Below, piece by piece: positions 1 through 6,244 of a stretch of 6,535 nucleotides of DNA (positions within the stretch are counted from its first letter, which is position 1; the number at the start of each line of letters is the position of its first letter). The position numbers were made by a program, and so were the translations under genes. Under the pieces are notes generated by a model. That model was not told the origin of the DNA. It did no database searches and worked only from the letters and a program-made list of their open reading frames with translations. The DNA is from Synergistota bacterium (GTDB taxonomy: Bacteria; Synergistota; JAGHAJ01), in assembly GCA_021161545.1 (NCBI GenBank), contig JAGHAJ010000244.1, positions 1-6,535 on the forward strand. The letters are read 5' to 3'.

Positions 1-19
1 GTTTTGACCTGAGGTGGAG

Positions 20-87
20 GGGTCCTAACACCAAGGGGATTGGCAAAGAGAATAGGTGTTTTATGCCCGGGTTTGTTTTCAGGACCT
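20..87 (+). promoter_or_regulatory. possible antiterminator-type leader structure
   Basis: GGTCCT (21-26) is exactly complementary to AGGACC (81-86), and a G20-T87 wobble can extend the stem. Immediately inside it AACACC (27-32) is exactly complementary to GGTGTT (55-60). The outer stem would capture the first bases of the 3' arm of the terminator-like hairpin at 63-93, so the two folds compete in part. This is the architecture of an attenuated leader. I recognise no known riboswitch class, and any ligand-binding part may begin before the window. The pairings are seen in the sequence; regulation is inference, and short complementary segments can arise by chance. Confidence 0.3.
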
Positions 88-102
88 GGGCATTATCTTT
101 TT
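63..102 (+). terminator. hairpin with T-rich tract before the hyd operon (terminator or attenuator)
   Basis: ATGCCCGGG (63-71) pairs with CCTGGGCAT (85-93) over nine base pairs including one G-U, with a 13-nt loop. It is followed directly by TATCTTTTT (94-102). This has the form of an intrinsic terminator. It ends only 25 nt before the first start codon, which leaves no room for a promoter between them. It is therefore either an attenuator inside the operon leader or a leaky terminator of an upstream gene through which the operon is transcribed. No convincing promoter is visible in 1-127. Confidence 0.55.
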
Positions 103-127
103 GAAATTTTGAAAGGGGGAAAGGAGC

Positions 128-613
128 ATGAAGAAGGTGAAGTTTATTACATACGGTGGGATACTACTTGCAGTTGCTGCGCTGTTTCCGGGATTACATT
201 TACCTCAGTATGTTACAGGTCCTGTGGTGAACTTTACCATAATCCTTGCCACATATGTTTTGGGCACAATTGGAGGGGTTATCCTGGGTTGCTTAACACC
301 ATGGGTGGCGTTTATATCAGGTTTGATGCCGGTTGCATTTCTTCCACCTATAATAATGGTGGGTAATGGGATATATACACTTAGCTTTGGTCTTCTGAAG
401 AATACAGGTCTCAAGGGGATGATTGCCGGTATAATTGCTGGTGCCTTTCTTAAGTATCTGTTTCTTTCCTATGCTGTAACGCACATTGTTCATGCACCGC
501 CAAAACTTGTGCAGATGTTATCACTGCCGCAGCTATTTACTGCCTTAGTTGGAGGTGTAATTGCGGTACTTGTAGTTAAAACAGGTTACATAAAGGGGGA
601 TGTTTTAAAATGA
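128..613 (+). CDS. small polytopic membrane protein, ECF-transporter S-component-like
   Basis: The 161-residue protein is very hydrophobic, with about six predicted membrane segments (roughly residues 5-21, 31-52, 55-75, 76-92, 96-118 and 135-151). This matches the size and topology of ECF-transporter substrate-binding (S) components, integral membrane proteins that bind a vitamin or cofactor precursor and work with a shared EcfA/A'/T module. Gly-rich helices and an LPQLFTALVGG segment near residues 133-143 suit that fold. No ECF energising genes are nearby, so a shared module elsewhere would be needed. My recollection is that similar short membrane proteins occur beside [FeFe]-hydrogenase genes and are sometimes labelled 'iron hydrogenase', a name nothing here justifies: there is no cluster-binding motif and only one cysteine. 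The ATG follows AAAGGGGG (112-119) at 8 nt; a second AAGGAG (121-126) abuts it. The stop overlaps the next start as ATGA. The substrate cannot be assigned. Confidence 0.65.
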   Translation: MKKVKFITYGGILLAVAALFPGLHLPQYVTGPVVNFTIILATYVLGTIGGVILGCLTPWVAFISGLMPVAFLPPIIMVGNGIYTLSFGLLKNTGLKGMIAGIIAGAFLKYLFLSYAVTHIVHAPPKLVQMLSLPQLFTALVGGVIAVLVVKTGYIKGDVLK

Positions 614-858
614 GGAGGTTGGGAGTGGTTGGTATAGTCATTGAAGATAGGGAAAGACAGGCTCCGAAGGTAAACGAAATCCTTAGTGCCTGTAGTGACA
701 TCATAGTTGGGAGGATGGGATTACCATATAAAGAAAGGGGTGTAAGTGTAATCGCACTTATAGTTGATGGAACAAATGATAGGATAGGAGCTCTGACAGG
801 GAAACTTGGCATGATAGAGGGCGTAAAAGTAAGGTATGCACTGAGTAAGGAGAAATGA
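610..858 (+). CDS. TM1266-family putative iron-only hydrogenase system regulator
   Basis: This 82-residue protein matches the TM1266 family, small cytosolic proteins with an ACT/NikR-C-like ferredoxin fold that are habitually encoded with [FeFe]-hydrogenase maturation genes. Recognisable features are the opening RRLGVVGIVIEDRE strand, a helix with the 'APKVNEILSACSDIIVGRMGLPY' type of pattern (about residues 18-40), the strand VSVIALIVDG (45-54) and a helix ending in GKLGMIEGVKVRYAL (64-78). The regulator label comes from genome context and fold, not from a demonstrated mechanism, and no DNA-binding domain is visible. AAAGGGGG (592-599) lies 10 nt before the ATG. The gene overlaps its predecessor by 4 nt and runs into the lyase gene by up to 4 nt, so the three are probably translated together. 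The full family length is present. Confidence 0.9.
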   Translation: MRRLGVVGIVIEDRERQAPKVNEILSACSDIIVGRMGLPYKERGVSVIALIVDGTNDRIGALTGKLGMIEGVKVRYALSKEK

Positions 859-2240
859 TGGAATACAGGGTTGAAAGAGACCTGTTGGGTGAGATGCAGA
901 TACCTTTGGAGGCATACTGGGGGATTCACACACAAAGAGCATTGAGGAATTTTCCTGTGAGTGGTATTGGGGTGAGACTCGAGATTATAAGAGCTATGGC
1001 AATGGTGAAAAAGGCCTGCTGTGAAGCGAATATAGAACTTGGTTATCTGGACGAGAAGAAGGGTAACGCTATATCTACTGCCTGCGATGAAGTGATACAG
1101 GGTGTTCTTGATGAGCAGTTTCCTTTAGATGCCTTTCAAGGAGGAGCGGGGACATCTATAAACATGAATGTTAACGAGGTCATAGCGAATCGTGCCATAG
1201 AGTTGTTAAGAGGTAAAAAGGGAGATTACTCGGTGGTTCATCCGATAGAGGATGTCAACCTTCATCAATCCACGAATGACACATTCCCCACGGCTGTGAA
1301 AGTGGCTACTATTTACAAACTTAGAGAGTTAAGTGGTGCTATTGCACGATTGCAGGGAGCACTTCAGAGGAAAGAAAAGGAGTTTGCATCTGTTGTCAAA
1401 ATTGGTAGAACTGAGCTGCAGGAGGCTGTTCCTATGACTCTTGGAGCTGAGTTTTCAGGGTTTGCAGAGGCGATATCACGTGACAGATGGAGAACATTTA
1501 AGTGTGAGGAGAGGCTCAGGGTGATAAACATAGGTGGAACTGCAATAGGCACGGGTATAACGGCACCAAGGGATTACATCTTTCTGGTTGTGGACAAACT
1601 ACGTGAGATTACGGGGCTTGGACTTGCACGTGCTGAAAATCTGATTGGTGAAACCGCTAATGTGGACCCTTTCGTTGAGGTATCTGGAATAGTAAACGCG
1701 CATGTTACCAATCTTATCAAGCTATCTGGTGATCTAAGGCTTATGAATCTCTTGAAGGAAATTGAGCTCCCTTCAGTTCAGGCAGGTTCATCTATTATGC
1801 CTGGTAAGCTAAACCCGGTTATACTTGAAAGTGTTATGCAGGTTGGTTTCTGGTGTATGGCATCTGATGGTGTTATTTCTCGTGTTGCCGCGCATGGCAG
1901 CTTTCAGATAAATGAGTTTTTACCTTTACTTTCGCATGCAATGATATCTTCTATGGATATGCTTATCAGGACGGATAGGCTTCTTGCGAAACATATCAAT
2001 GAGATTCGGTGTAAGTCTGATTGGTGTGCAAGGTATGTGAATGAAAGCACAAGTATAATTACTGCCTTTTTACCTTACATCGGGTATAAGAGGGCAGAGA
2101 AGTTGCTTAACGAGTTTAGGAATATAGGGAAAGGCAATTTTAGAGAGTTTTTGAATAGCAGGCTTGGGCATGACCTTGTTGATGAAGTTCTTTCTCCTTA
2201 TAGGCTGACATCGTTGGGGTACAGGAGGTCGAGGAGATGA
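855..2240 (+). CDS. aspA: aspartate ammonia-lyase (aspartase/fumarase superfamily), variant active site
   Basis: The 461-residue protein is a class II fumarase/aspartase-fold lyase, probably converting L-aspartate to fumarate plus ammonia as a cytosolic homotetramer. Conserved blocks: GGAGTS (residues 96-101), which favours aspartase over fumarase (GSGTQS), HQSTND (137-142), GRTELQEAVPMTLG (184-197) and the flexible signature loop GSSIMPGKLNP (311-321) with the likely catalytic base Ser312 plus Lys318 and Asn320. Two oddities: Glu187 occupies the position after Thr186 that is His in fumarases and Bacillus aspartase and Gln in E. coli AspA. The near-universal SGPRxG loop before the EI-LP segment is missing, with DLRLMNLLKEIELP (293-306) about five residues shorter than normal. 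The substrate is therefore inferred, not certain. AAGGAG (847-852) lies 2 nt from the first ATG and 5 nt from a second ATG at 858, which may be the true start. Its place between the TM1266-like gene and hydF suggests ammonia supply for H-cluster synthesis. Confidence 0.85.
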   Translation: MMEYRVERDLLGEMQIPLEAYWGIHTQRALRNFPVSGIGVRLEIIRAMAMVKKACCEANIELGYLDEKKGNAISTACDEVIQGVLDEQFPLDAFQGGAGTSINMNVNEVIANRAIELLRGKKGDYSVVHPIEDVNLHQSTNDTFPTAVKVATIYKLRELSGAIARLQGALQRKEKEFASVVKIGRTELQEAVPMTLGAEFSGFAEAISRDRWRTFKCEERLRVINIGGTAIGTGITAPRDYIFLVVDKLREITGLGLARAENLIGETANVDPFVEVSGIVNAHVTNLIKLSGDLRLMNLLKEIELPSVQAGSSIMPGKLNPVILESVMQVGFWCMASDGVISRVAAHGSFQINEFLPLLSHAMISSMDMLIRTDRLLAKHINEIRCKSDWCARYVNESTSIITAFLPYIGYKRAEKLLNEFRNIGKGNFREFLNSRLGHDLVDEVLSPYRLTSLGYRRSRR

Positions 2241-3538
2241 ATAGTACACCCAAGGGAAATAGGTTGCATATAGCATTGTCTGGAAGGGCAAATGTTGGGA
2301 AGTCCAGCTTTCTGAACCTCGTTGCTGGACAGGATGTTGCCATTACATCTCCTATTGCGGGAACTACCACTGATGTGGTTGAAAAAACCATGGAGCTTTT
2401 GCCGATAGGACCGGTAGTCTTTCTGGATACAGGTGGTATAGATGACAGAACTCCTCTTGCTGAGAAGAGGTACAAAAAGACGACCTCTGTTTTCAATCGT
2501 GCTGATGTAGTGGTATTGATAGTTGAGGCGGAGGTATGGACTGAATATGAAGAACACATCGTTGCGGAAGCAAGGAAGAGAAAAGTGCCCATTTTGGCGA
2601 TTGTGAACAAGAGTGATTTGAGAAGCCCCTCTCAGGATTTTATTACGCTTTTGAAGGGTTACGTAGATGATGTTATATCTGTGTGCAGTCTGGATTTTAC
2701 CGGCAGAGACAGATATGTTGATGCTTTGAAGCGTTTTCTTTTGAAGAATGCTCCTGCAGACTTTCTACAGCCACCTCCTCTAATAGGTGACCTGCTTCCA
2801 CCGGGGGGATTGGCAGTCCTCGTTGTTCCGATAGATTTGGAGGCACCCAAAGGAAGATTGATCTTGCCACAGGTGCAGACTATAAGGGATGTTCTGGATA
2901 ACGATGCAATGGTAGTTGTCGTGAAGGAAAGGGAGCTGGCATACCTTTTAAGTTTGCTTAAGAGGCCGCCTGATATAGTAGTTTGTGATTCTCAGGTTGT
3001 GTTGAAGATGTGTGCAGATACTCCAAGAGAAGTGCCGTGTACTACCTTTTCTATACTGTTTTCCAGGTATAAGGGAAATCTTGTTGAACAGGCTCGTGGA
3101 GTGGCACATATTGAGGAACTTAAACCAGGTGACAAGGTGCTTATTGCAGAAGCCTGTTCCCATCATCCGTTAGAAGATGATATAGGTAGAGTGAAGATAC
3201 CCAGGTGGCTCAGACAATATGTGGGTATGGATGTAAGGATAGATGTGTATGCGGGCAGGGATTATCCCGACAATTTGCAGGATTATAAACTCGTTATCCA
3301 CTGTGGAGGGTGTATGCTTAACCGAAAAGAGATGCTGAACAGGATTCAGATGGCATTGGATGCAGGTGTATCAATTACCAATTATGGGGTTTGTATATCC
3401 TTCCTTCAAGGAGTTATTAAAAGAACGCTTTCTCCATTTCCTGCTGCACTGATGGCGTTTGAGGAAGAGTTGGAAAAAATGAGAGAAAGGGGTGTTGGTA
3501 ATGGTTTTGTCTGTGAAGGAAAAGAAATGGATGGATAG
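2237..3538 (+). CDS. hydF: [FeFe]-hydrogenase maturation GTPase and scaffold HydF
   Basis: HydF is the cytosolic scaffold on which the 2Fe subcluster is completed before transfer to apo-hydrogenase. At 433 residues it has all three expected parts. An N-terminal Era/TrmE-like GTPase domain carries the P-loop GRANVGKSS (16-24), switch threonines TTTD (43-46), DTGG (64-67) and NKSD (124-127). A dimerisation domain is marked by GDLLPPGGLAVLVVPIDLEAP (about 184-204). The C-terminal cluster domain has CSH (Cys307, His309) and HCGGC (His355, Cys356, Cys359), fitting the family CXHX(44-53)HCXXC pattern with 45 residues between the histidines. The ATG overlaps the lyase stop by 4 nt and has AGGAGG (2223-2228) 8 nt upstream. 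After the SPFP segment (399-402) the tail runs on for about 30 residues. Its last 12 codons overlap the preferred hydG start, so this tail is probably not structurally essential. Confidence 0.97.
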   Translation: MNSTPKGNRLHIALSGRANVGKSSFLNLVAGQDVAITSPIAGTTTDVVEKTMELLPIGPVVFLDTGGIDDRTPLAEKRYKKTTSVFNRADVVVLIVEAEVWTEYEEHIVAEARKRKVPILAIVNKSDLRSPSQDFITLLKGYVDDVISVCSLDFTGRDRYVDALKRFLLKNAPADFLQPPPLIGDLLPPGGLAVLVVPIDLEAPKGRLILPQVQTIRDVLDNDAMVVVVKERELAYLLSLLKRPPDIVVCDSQVVLKMCADTPREVPCTTFSILFSRYKGNLVEQARGVAHIEELKPGDKVLIAEACSHHPLEDDIGRVKIPRWLRQYVGMDVRIDVYAGRDYPDNLQDYKLVIHCGGCMLNRKEMLNRIQMALDAGVSITNYGVCISFLQGVIKRTLSPFPAALMAFEEELEKMRERGVGNGFVCEGKEMDG

Positions 3539-5012
3539 TGTTATTAAGGAAGAAGAAGTGAGGAGGTATATGGATGGGGAGTATGACTTTATAGACGATG
3601 AGGAGATATGGAGTAAACTCCTTTCCAACAGGAGTCCAGATAAAAAGCGAATAGAGGATATACTCCAGAAATCCCTTGCTATTGAGACACTCACTCCTGA
3701 TGAAACTGCTGCACTGCTCAATGTAGAAGACCCTGAACTGTGGGATGAAATCTTCAGGGTAGCAGGCGAGGTGAAGAAGAAAGTATATGACAACAGGATT
3801 GTGACGTTTGCGCCTCTGTACTGTAGTAATTACTGTGTGAACAACTGCCTATACTGTGGTTTTAGAAGAGAAAACCTCAGGGAGAAGAGAAGAAAGCTCT
3901 CTTTGGAAGAAGTGAAAGAAGAGACAAAAGTGCTTGCAGGTGAGATAGGGCATAAGCGGTTGATAGTGGTGTATGGTGAGCATCCACTTTCAGATGCCAG
4001 ATATATTGCCGATACGATTGAGGCGATATACAGTGTGAAAGTTCCTACTCGTAATGGTTTTGGGCAGATAAGAAGAGTGAATGTTAATGCGGCACCCATG
4101 TCCATAGATAACCTCAGACTCTTAAGAGATGTTGGCATAGGAACGTATCAGGTATTTCAAGAGACTTACAGTCATGAGCTGTATGCTAAGGTGCACCCAG
4201 AAGGCACCATAAAGCACGACTACAGGTGGAGACTTTACTGTATGCACAGGGCACTTGAAGCAGGGATAGACGATGTTGCCATAGGTGTGCTGTTTGGCCT
4301 CTATGACTGGCGGTTTGAAGTGATGGGATTATTGTATCATGCCAGAGAATTGGAGAAGCGTTTTGATGGCATAGGTCCACACACGATTTCTTTCCCAAGA
4401 TTGATGCCAGCTGCAGAGGCACCCTTTGTACAGGAGACGAGATATAAAGTATCTGATGAGGATTTTAAGAGATTAGTGGCGGTGTTGAGGTTGGCGGTGC
4501 CTTATACAGGACTTATATTGACGGCACGTGAGACAGCGGATATTCGTAGGCAGCTGATACCTTTGGGTATTACGCAGACGGATGCCTCTACTAAGATAGG
4601 TATAGGTGCTTACAGTGAAAACTACGACGAACAGGAAATAGAAAGGCAACAGTTTATTATAGGAGACCCCAGAAGCCTTGATGAGGTAATAAGAGAGCTT
4701 GCAGAGATGGGATATATAACCTCTTTTTGCACAGCGGGATATAGATGTGGTAGGACGGGAGATAGAATTATGAAACTTCTGCGTTCAGGTAAGGAAGGAA
4801 GATTTTGTAAACTAAACGCTATATTGACATTCAGAGAGTGGCTGGATGACTTCGCAAGCGAACAGACCAGGCATATTGGGGAGCAGATTATAGAAAAGGA
4901 GATTGAAGAAGTGAAAATGCAGGTGCCTGAGAACTACTCGGAAACGGTATTTAATGAACTCCTTAAGTATTACGAGAGGATAAAGAATGGGGAAAGAGAC
5001 CTCTACTTTTAG
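3501..5012 (+). CDS. hydG: [FeFe]-hydrogenase maturation radical SAM tyrosine lyase HydG, variant auxiliary-cluster motif
   Basis: HydG cleaves tyrosine to p-cresol and dehydroglycine, then makes CO and cyanide that are loaded on an Fe-cysteine synthon at its auxiliary cluster. With the start at 3501 it has 503 residues. The radical SAM CX3CX2C triad is Cys112, Cys116 and Cys119, preceded by an extra Cys108. GPHTIS supplies His294, matching the residue that binds the dangler iron. The C-terminal GERDLYF ending is typical of the family. The normal CX2CX22C motif for the second cluster is altered: Cys410 and Cys436 are in place, but the middle position 413 is Gly (GGA) and a new Cys416 follows, giving CX5CX19C. 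The HydG-like SAGS segment reads TDASTKIGIGAY (about 359-370). The ATG at 3501 has AAAGGGG 8 nt upstream and overlaps hydF by 38 nt; ATG 3531 and ATG 3570 are alternatives, the last giving the length closest to the family norm. It could be a HydG subclade or a relative, but the context supports HydG. Confidence 0.93.
   Translation: MVLSVKEKKWMDSVIKEEEVRRYMDGEYDFIDDEEIWSKLLSNRSPDKKRIEDILQKSLAIETLTPDETAALLNVEDPELWDEIFRVAGEVKKKVYDNRIVTFAPLYCSNYCVNNCLYCGFRRENLREKRRKLSLEEVKEETKVLAGEIGHKRLIVVYGEHPLSDARYIADTIEAIYSVKVPTRNGFGQIRRVNVNAAPMSIDNLRLLRDVGIGTYQVFQETYSHELYAKVHPEGTIKHDYRWRLYCMHRALEAGIDDVAIGVLFGLYDWRFEVMGLLYHARELEKRFDGIGPHTISFPRLMPAAEAPFVQETRYKVSDEDFKRLVAVLRLAVPYTGLILTARETADIRRQLIPLGITQTDASTKIGIGAYSENYDEQEIERQQFIIGDPRSLDEVIRELAEMGYITSFCTAGYRCGRTGDRIMKLLRSGKEGRFCKLNAILTFREWLDDFASEQTRHIGEQIIEKEIEEVKMQVPENYSETVFNELLKYYERIKNGERDLYF
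3561..3566 (+). promoter_or_regulatory. Shine-Dalgarno-like AGGAGG, may decide the hydG start
   Basis: A perfect AGGAGG lies 3 nt before an in-frame ATG at 3570. That start would give a 480-residue HydG beginning MDGEYDFIDDEEI, close to where family members usually begin, and would remove the overlap with hydF. The spacing is shorter than usual, so I kept 3501 as the main call. Confidence 0.3.
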
Positions 5013-5253
5013 AGAATTTTCTGAGCTGGCATTCGAGATAAAGCGAAAGTATGGAATTGGCCTTCAGTTGGTTGAAATAATTGGTAGTAGATGGTCTTTT
5101 GTGGCAGGAGAGGAGGACGAGGAAAGTTTTCTTCCCCCTGAGCGCATTCGTGTAGCGAAGCGATTTGGCATTGTTTCTGCATGTTGGAGTAGATTACCGG
5201 ATTTTGAAAAGGAGAGGATACTAACTGTGGTGAAACGATATGACGAAAGATGA
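4987..5253 (+). CDS. uncharacterised 88-residue protein between hydG and hydE
   Basis: I do not recognise this family. The protein is small, soluble and strongly charged, with no signal peptide, membrane segment or metal-binding motif, and only one cysteine (Cys66). The N-terminal third reads as an amphipathic helix (FSELAFEIKRKYGI, 11-24), followed by a probable strand LQLVEIIGSRWSFVAG (26-41), an acidic linker GEEDEES (41-47), a PPERIRVAKRFGIVSACW stretch (50-67) and a final helix (72-87). It is likely a real gene: GAGAGGA (4974-4980) sits 6 nt before the ATG, it overlaps hydG by 26 nt and hydE by 14 nt, and it fills what would otherwise be a 227-nt gap in a gap-free operon. Its position suggests an accessory role with HydG or HydE; that is inference from context only. 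Confidence 0.75.
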   Translation: MGKETSTFREFSELAFEIKRKYGIGLQLVEIIGSRWSFVAGEEDEESFLPPERIRVAKRFGIVSACWSRLPDFEKERILTVVKRYDER

Positions 5254-6244
5254 GATTTTGTATTACCTTAAAACCCATCATGAAGTGGATATGTACGGAA
5301 TTTTTGAGTTGGCAGATAGAGTTCGTAAGAGATACTGCGGTGATGGGGTGCACCTGAGGGGCATAATAGAGTTTTCAAATTGTTGTGTGAGAAACTGCCT
5401 GTATTGTGGTTTAAGGAGGGGAAATGGGAGGGCCCGTAGATACAGAATGACGGTGGATGAGGTTTATCAGGTTGCAGAGTGTGCTGTAGACGCTGGTGTG
5501 AAGACGATAGTGTTGCAGTCAGGGGAGGACCCATACTATAGTGTGAGTGAATTATGCAGAATGGTTGAGCGTGTAAAGGAACTTGATGTTGCTGTTACGC
5601 TTTCTCTGGGTGAGAAGAGCTATAGGGACTATAGGTCTCTAAAGGAGGCTGGGGCAGATAGATATCTGCTGAAATTTGAGACATCTGATAAGAGACTTTA
5701 TGCACTTTTGAAGCCGGATTCTTCGTATGTAAACAGGTTTAGGTGTCTTGAGTATCTCTCAGAATTGGGGTATCAGGTGGGCTCTGGTAATATGGTAGGT
5801 TTACCCAACCAGTCTTCTGAAAGTATTGCTGATGATATACTCCTATTTGGGATGCTTGAACTCGATATGGTGGGCATAGGTCCTTTTATACCACACCCTG
5901 ATACTCCTTTGGGTGGCTTTAATGGTGGTTCATCTGGTTTGACTGTAAAGGTCATAGCACTGACGAGGATACTCACAAGAAATGCCCATATACCTGCAAC
6001 AACTGCTCTGGCCACGGTGGACCCTGAAGGTAGGAGGAAAGCCCTGTGTTGCGGTGCAAATGTTGTAATGCCTAATGTGACGCCGTTTTCATATGCAGCC
6101 GATTACGAAATATATCCAGATAAATTGACCGAGGATACAATTGATGGGGCTAAGAAACTTGTTTCTTCCGTTGGCAGGTATGTTGCCAAAGGCTATGGTC
6201 ATAGCCTGAAGATGGGTGGGAATGTTAACATTCCCACCCATTAG
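5240..6244 (+). CDS. hydE: [FeFe]-hydrogenase maturation radical SAM enzyme HydE
   Basis: HydE is the cytosolic radical SAM enzyme that acts on the Fe(CO)2(CN)-cysteine synthon released by HydG, on the way to the diiron core assembled on HydF. The 334-residue protein has the radical SAM CX3CX2C triad Cys49, Cys53, Cys56 in a CCVRNCLYCGLR segment, the SGED motif (94-97) after the second strand, LKFETSD (144-150) and the conserved MVGLPNQ and GIGPFIPHPDTPL blocks (about 185-224). No cysteine follows Cys271, so the optional C-terminal auxiliary cluster found in Thermotoga maritima HydE is absent, which is common and not needed for activity. The ATG overlaps the upstream small gene by 14 nt with only a weak GGTGA ribosome site, so it probably depends on translational coupling. 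The last ten residues, from Met325, are encoded entirely by the terminator palindrome, and they extend past the usual SLK end. Confidence 0.96.
   Translation: MTKDEILYYLKTHHEVDMYGIFELADRVRKRYCGDGVHLRGIIEFSNCCVRNCLYCGLRRGNGRARRYRMTVDEVYQVAECAVDAGVKTIVLQSGEDPYYSVSELCRMVERVKELDVAVTLSLGEKSYRDYRSLKEAGADRYLLKFETSDKRLYALLKPDSSYVNRFRCLEYLSELGYQVGSGNMVGLPNQSSESIADDILLFGMLELDMVGIGPFIPHPDTPLGGFNGGSSGLTVKVIALTRILTRNAHIPATTALATVDPEGRRKALCCGANVVMPNVTPFSYAADYEIYPDKLTEDTIDGAKKLVSSVGRYVAKGYGHSLKMGGNVNIPTH
6191..6206 (+). repeat. small inverted repeat in the 3' end of hydE
   Basis: GGCTATG and CATAGCC are exact reverse complements separated by GT, so they form a 6-bp stem with a four-base loop. It lies five bases before the larger palindrome, giving two hairpins in tandem at the end of the transcript. 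A role in 3' end protection or termination is inference. Confidence 0.5.

Noticed and set aside
1-12. Possible end of an upstream coding sequence (reads V-L-T then TGA)
   Set aside because: Only three codons are visible, so neither the frame nor the gene can be supported.
1-62. Known riboswitch aptamer (T-box, SAM, THF, Moco, fluoride and similar) in the leader
   Set aside because: None of the conserved core sequences that I can recall is present, and the region is cut by the window edge.
40-366. Open frame starting at TTG 40 that overlaps the first membrane-protein gene
   Set aside because: It has no ribosome site at a useful distance, runs through the terminator-like hairpin, and turns into a cysteine-rich shadow translation of the membrane-protein gene.
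855-2240. Class II fumarase instead of aspartase
   Set aside because: GGAGTS is the aspartase form of the first signature where fumarases have GSGTQS, and the fumarase His after GRT is absent; some doubt remains because of Glu187.
2140-2610. Long minus-strand open frame opposite hydF
   Set aside because: It lies antisense to the conserved GTPase domain of HydF, has low-complexity Ser/Thr-rich translation and matches no family.
3371-3793. Minus-strand open frame opposite the hydF/hydG junction
   Set aside because: The Ser-rich translation is the antisense shadow of Glu/Lys-rich coding sequence, with no ribosome site or homology.
5240-6244. HydE as biotin synthase or another BioB-like radical SAM enzyme
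   Set aside because: The blocks MVGLPNQ and GPFIPHPDTPL and the operon with HydF and HydG fit HydE specifically.
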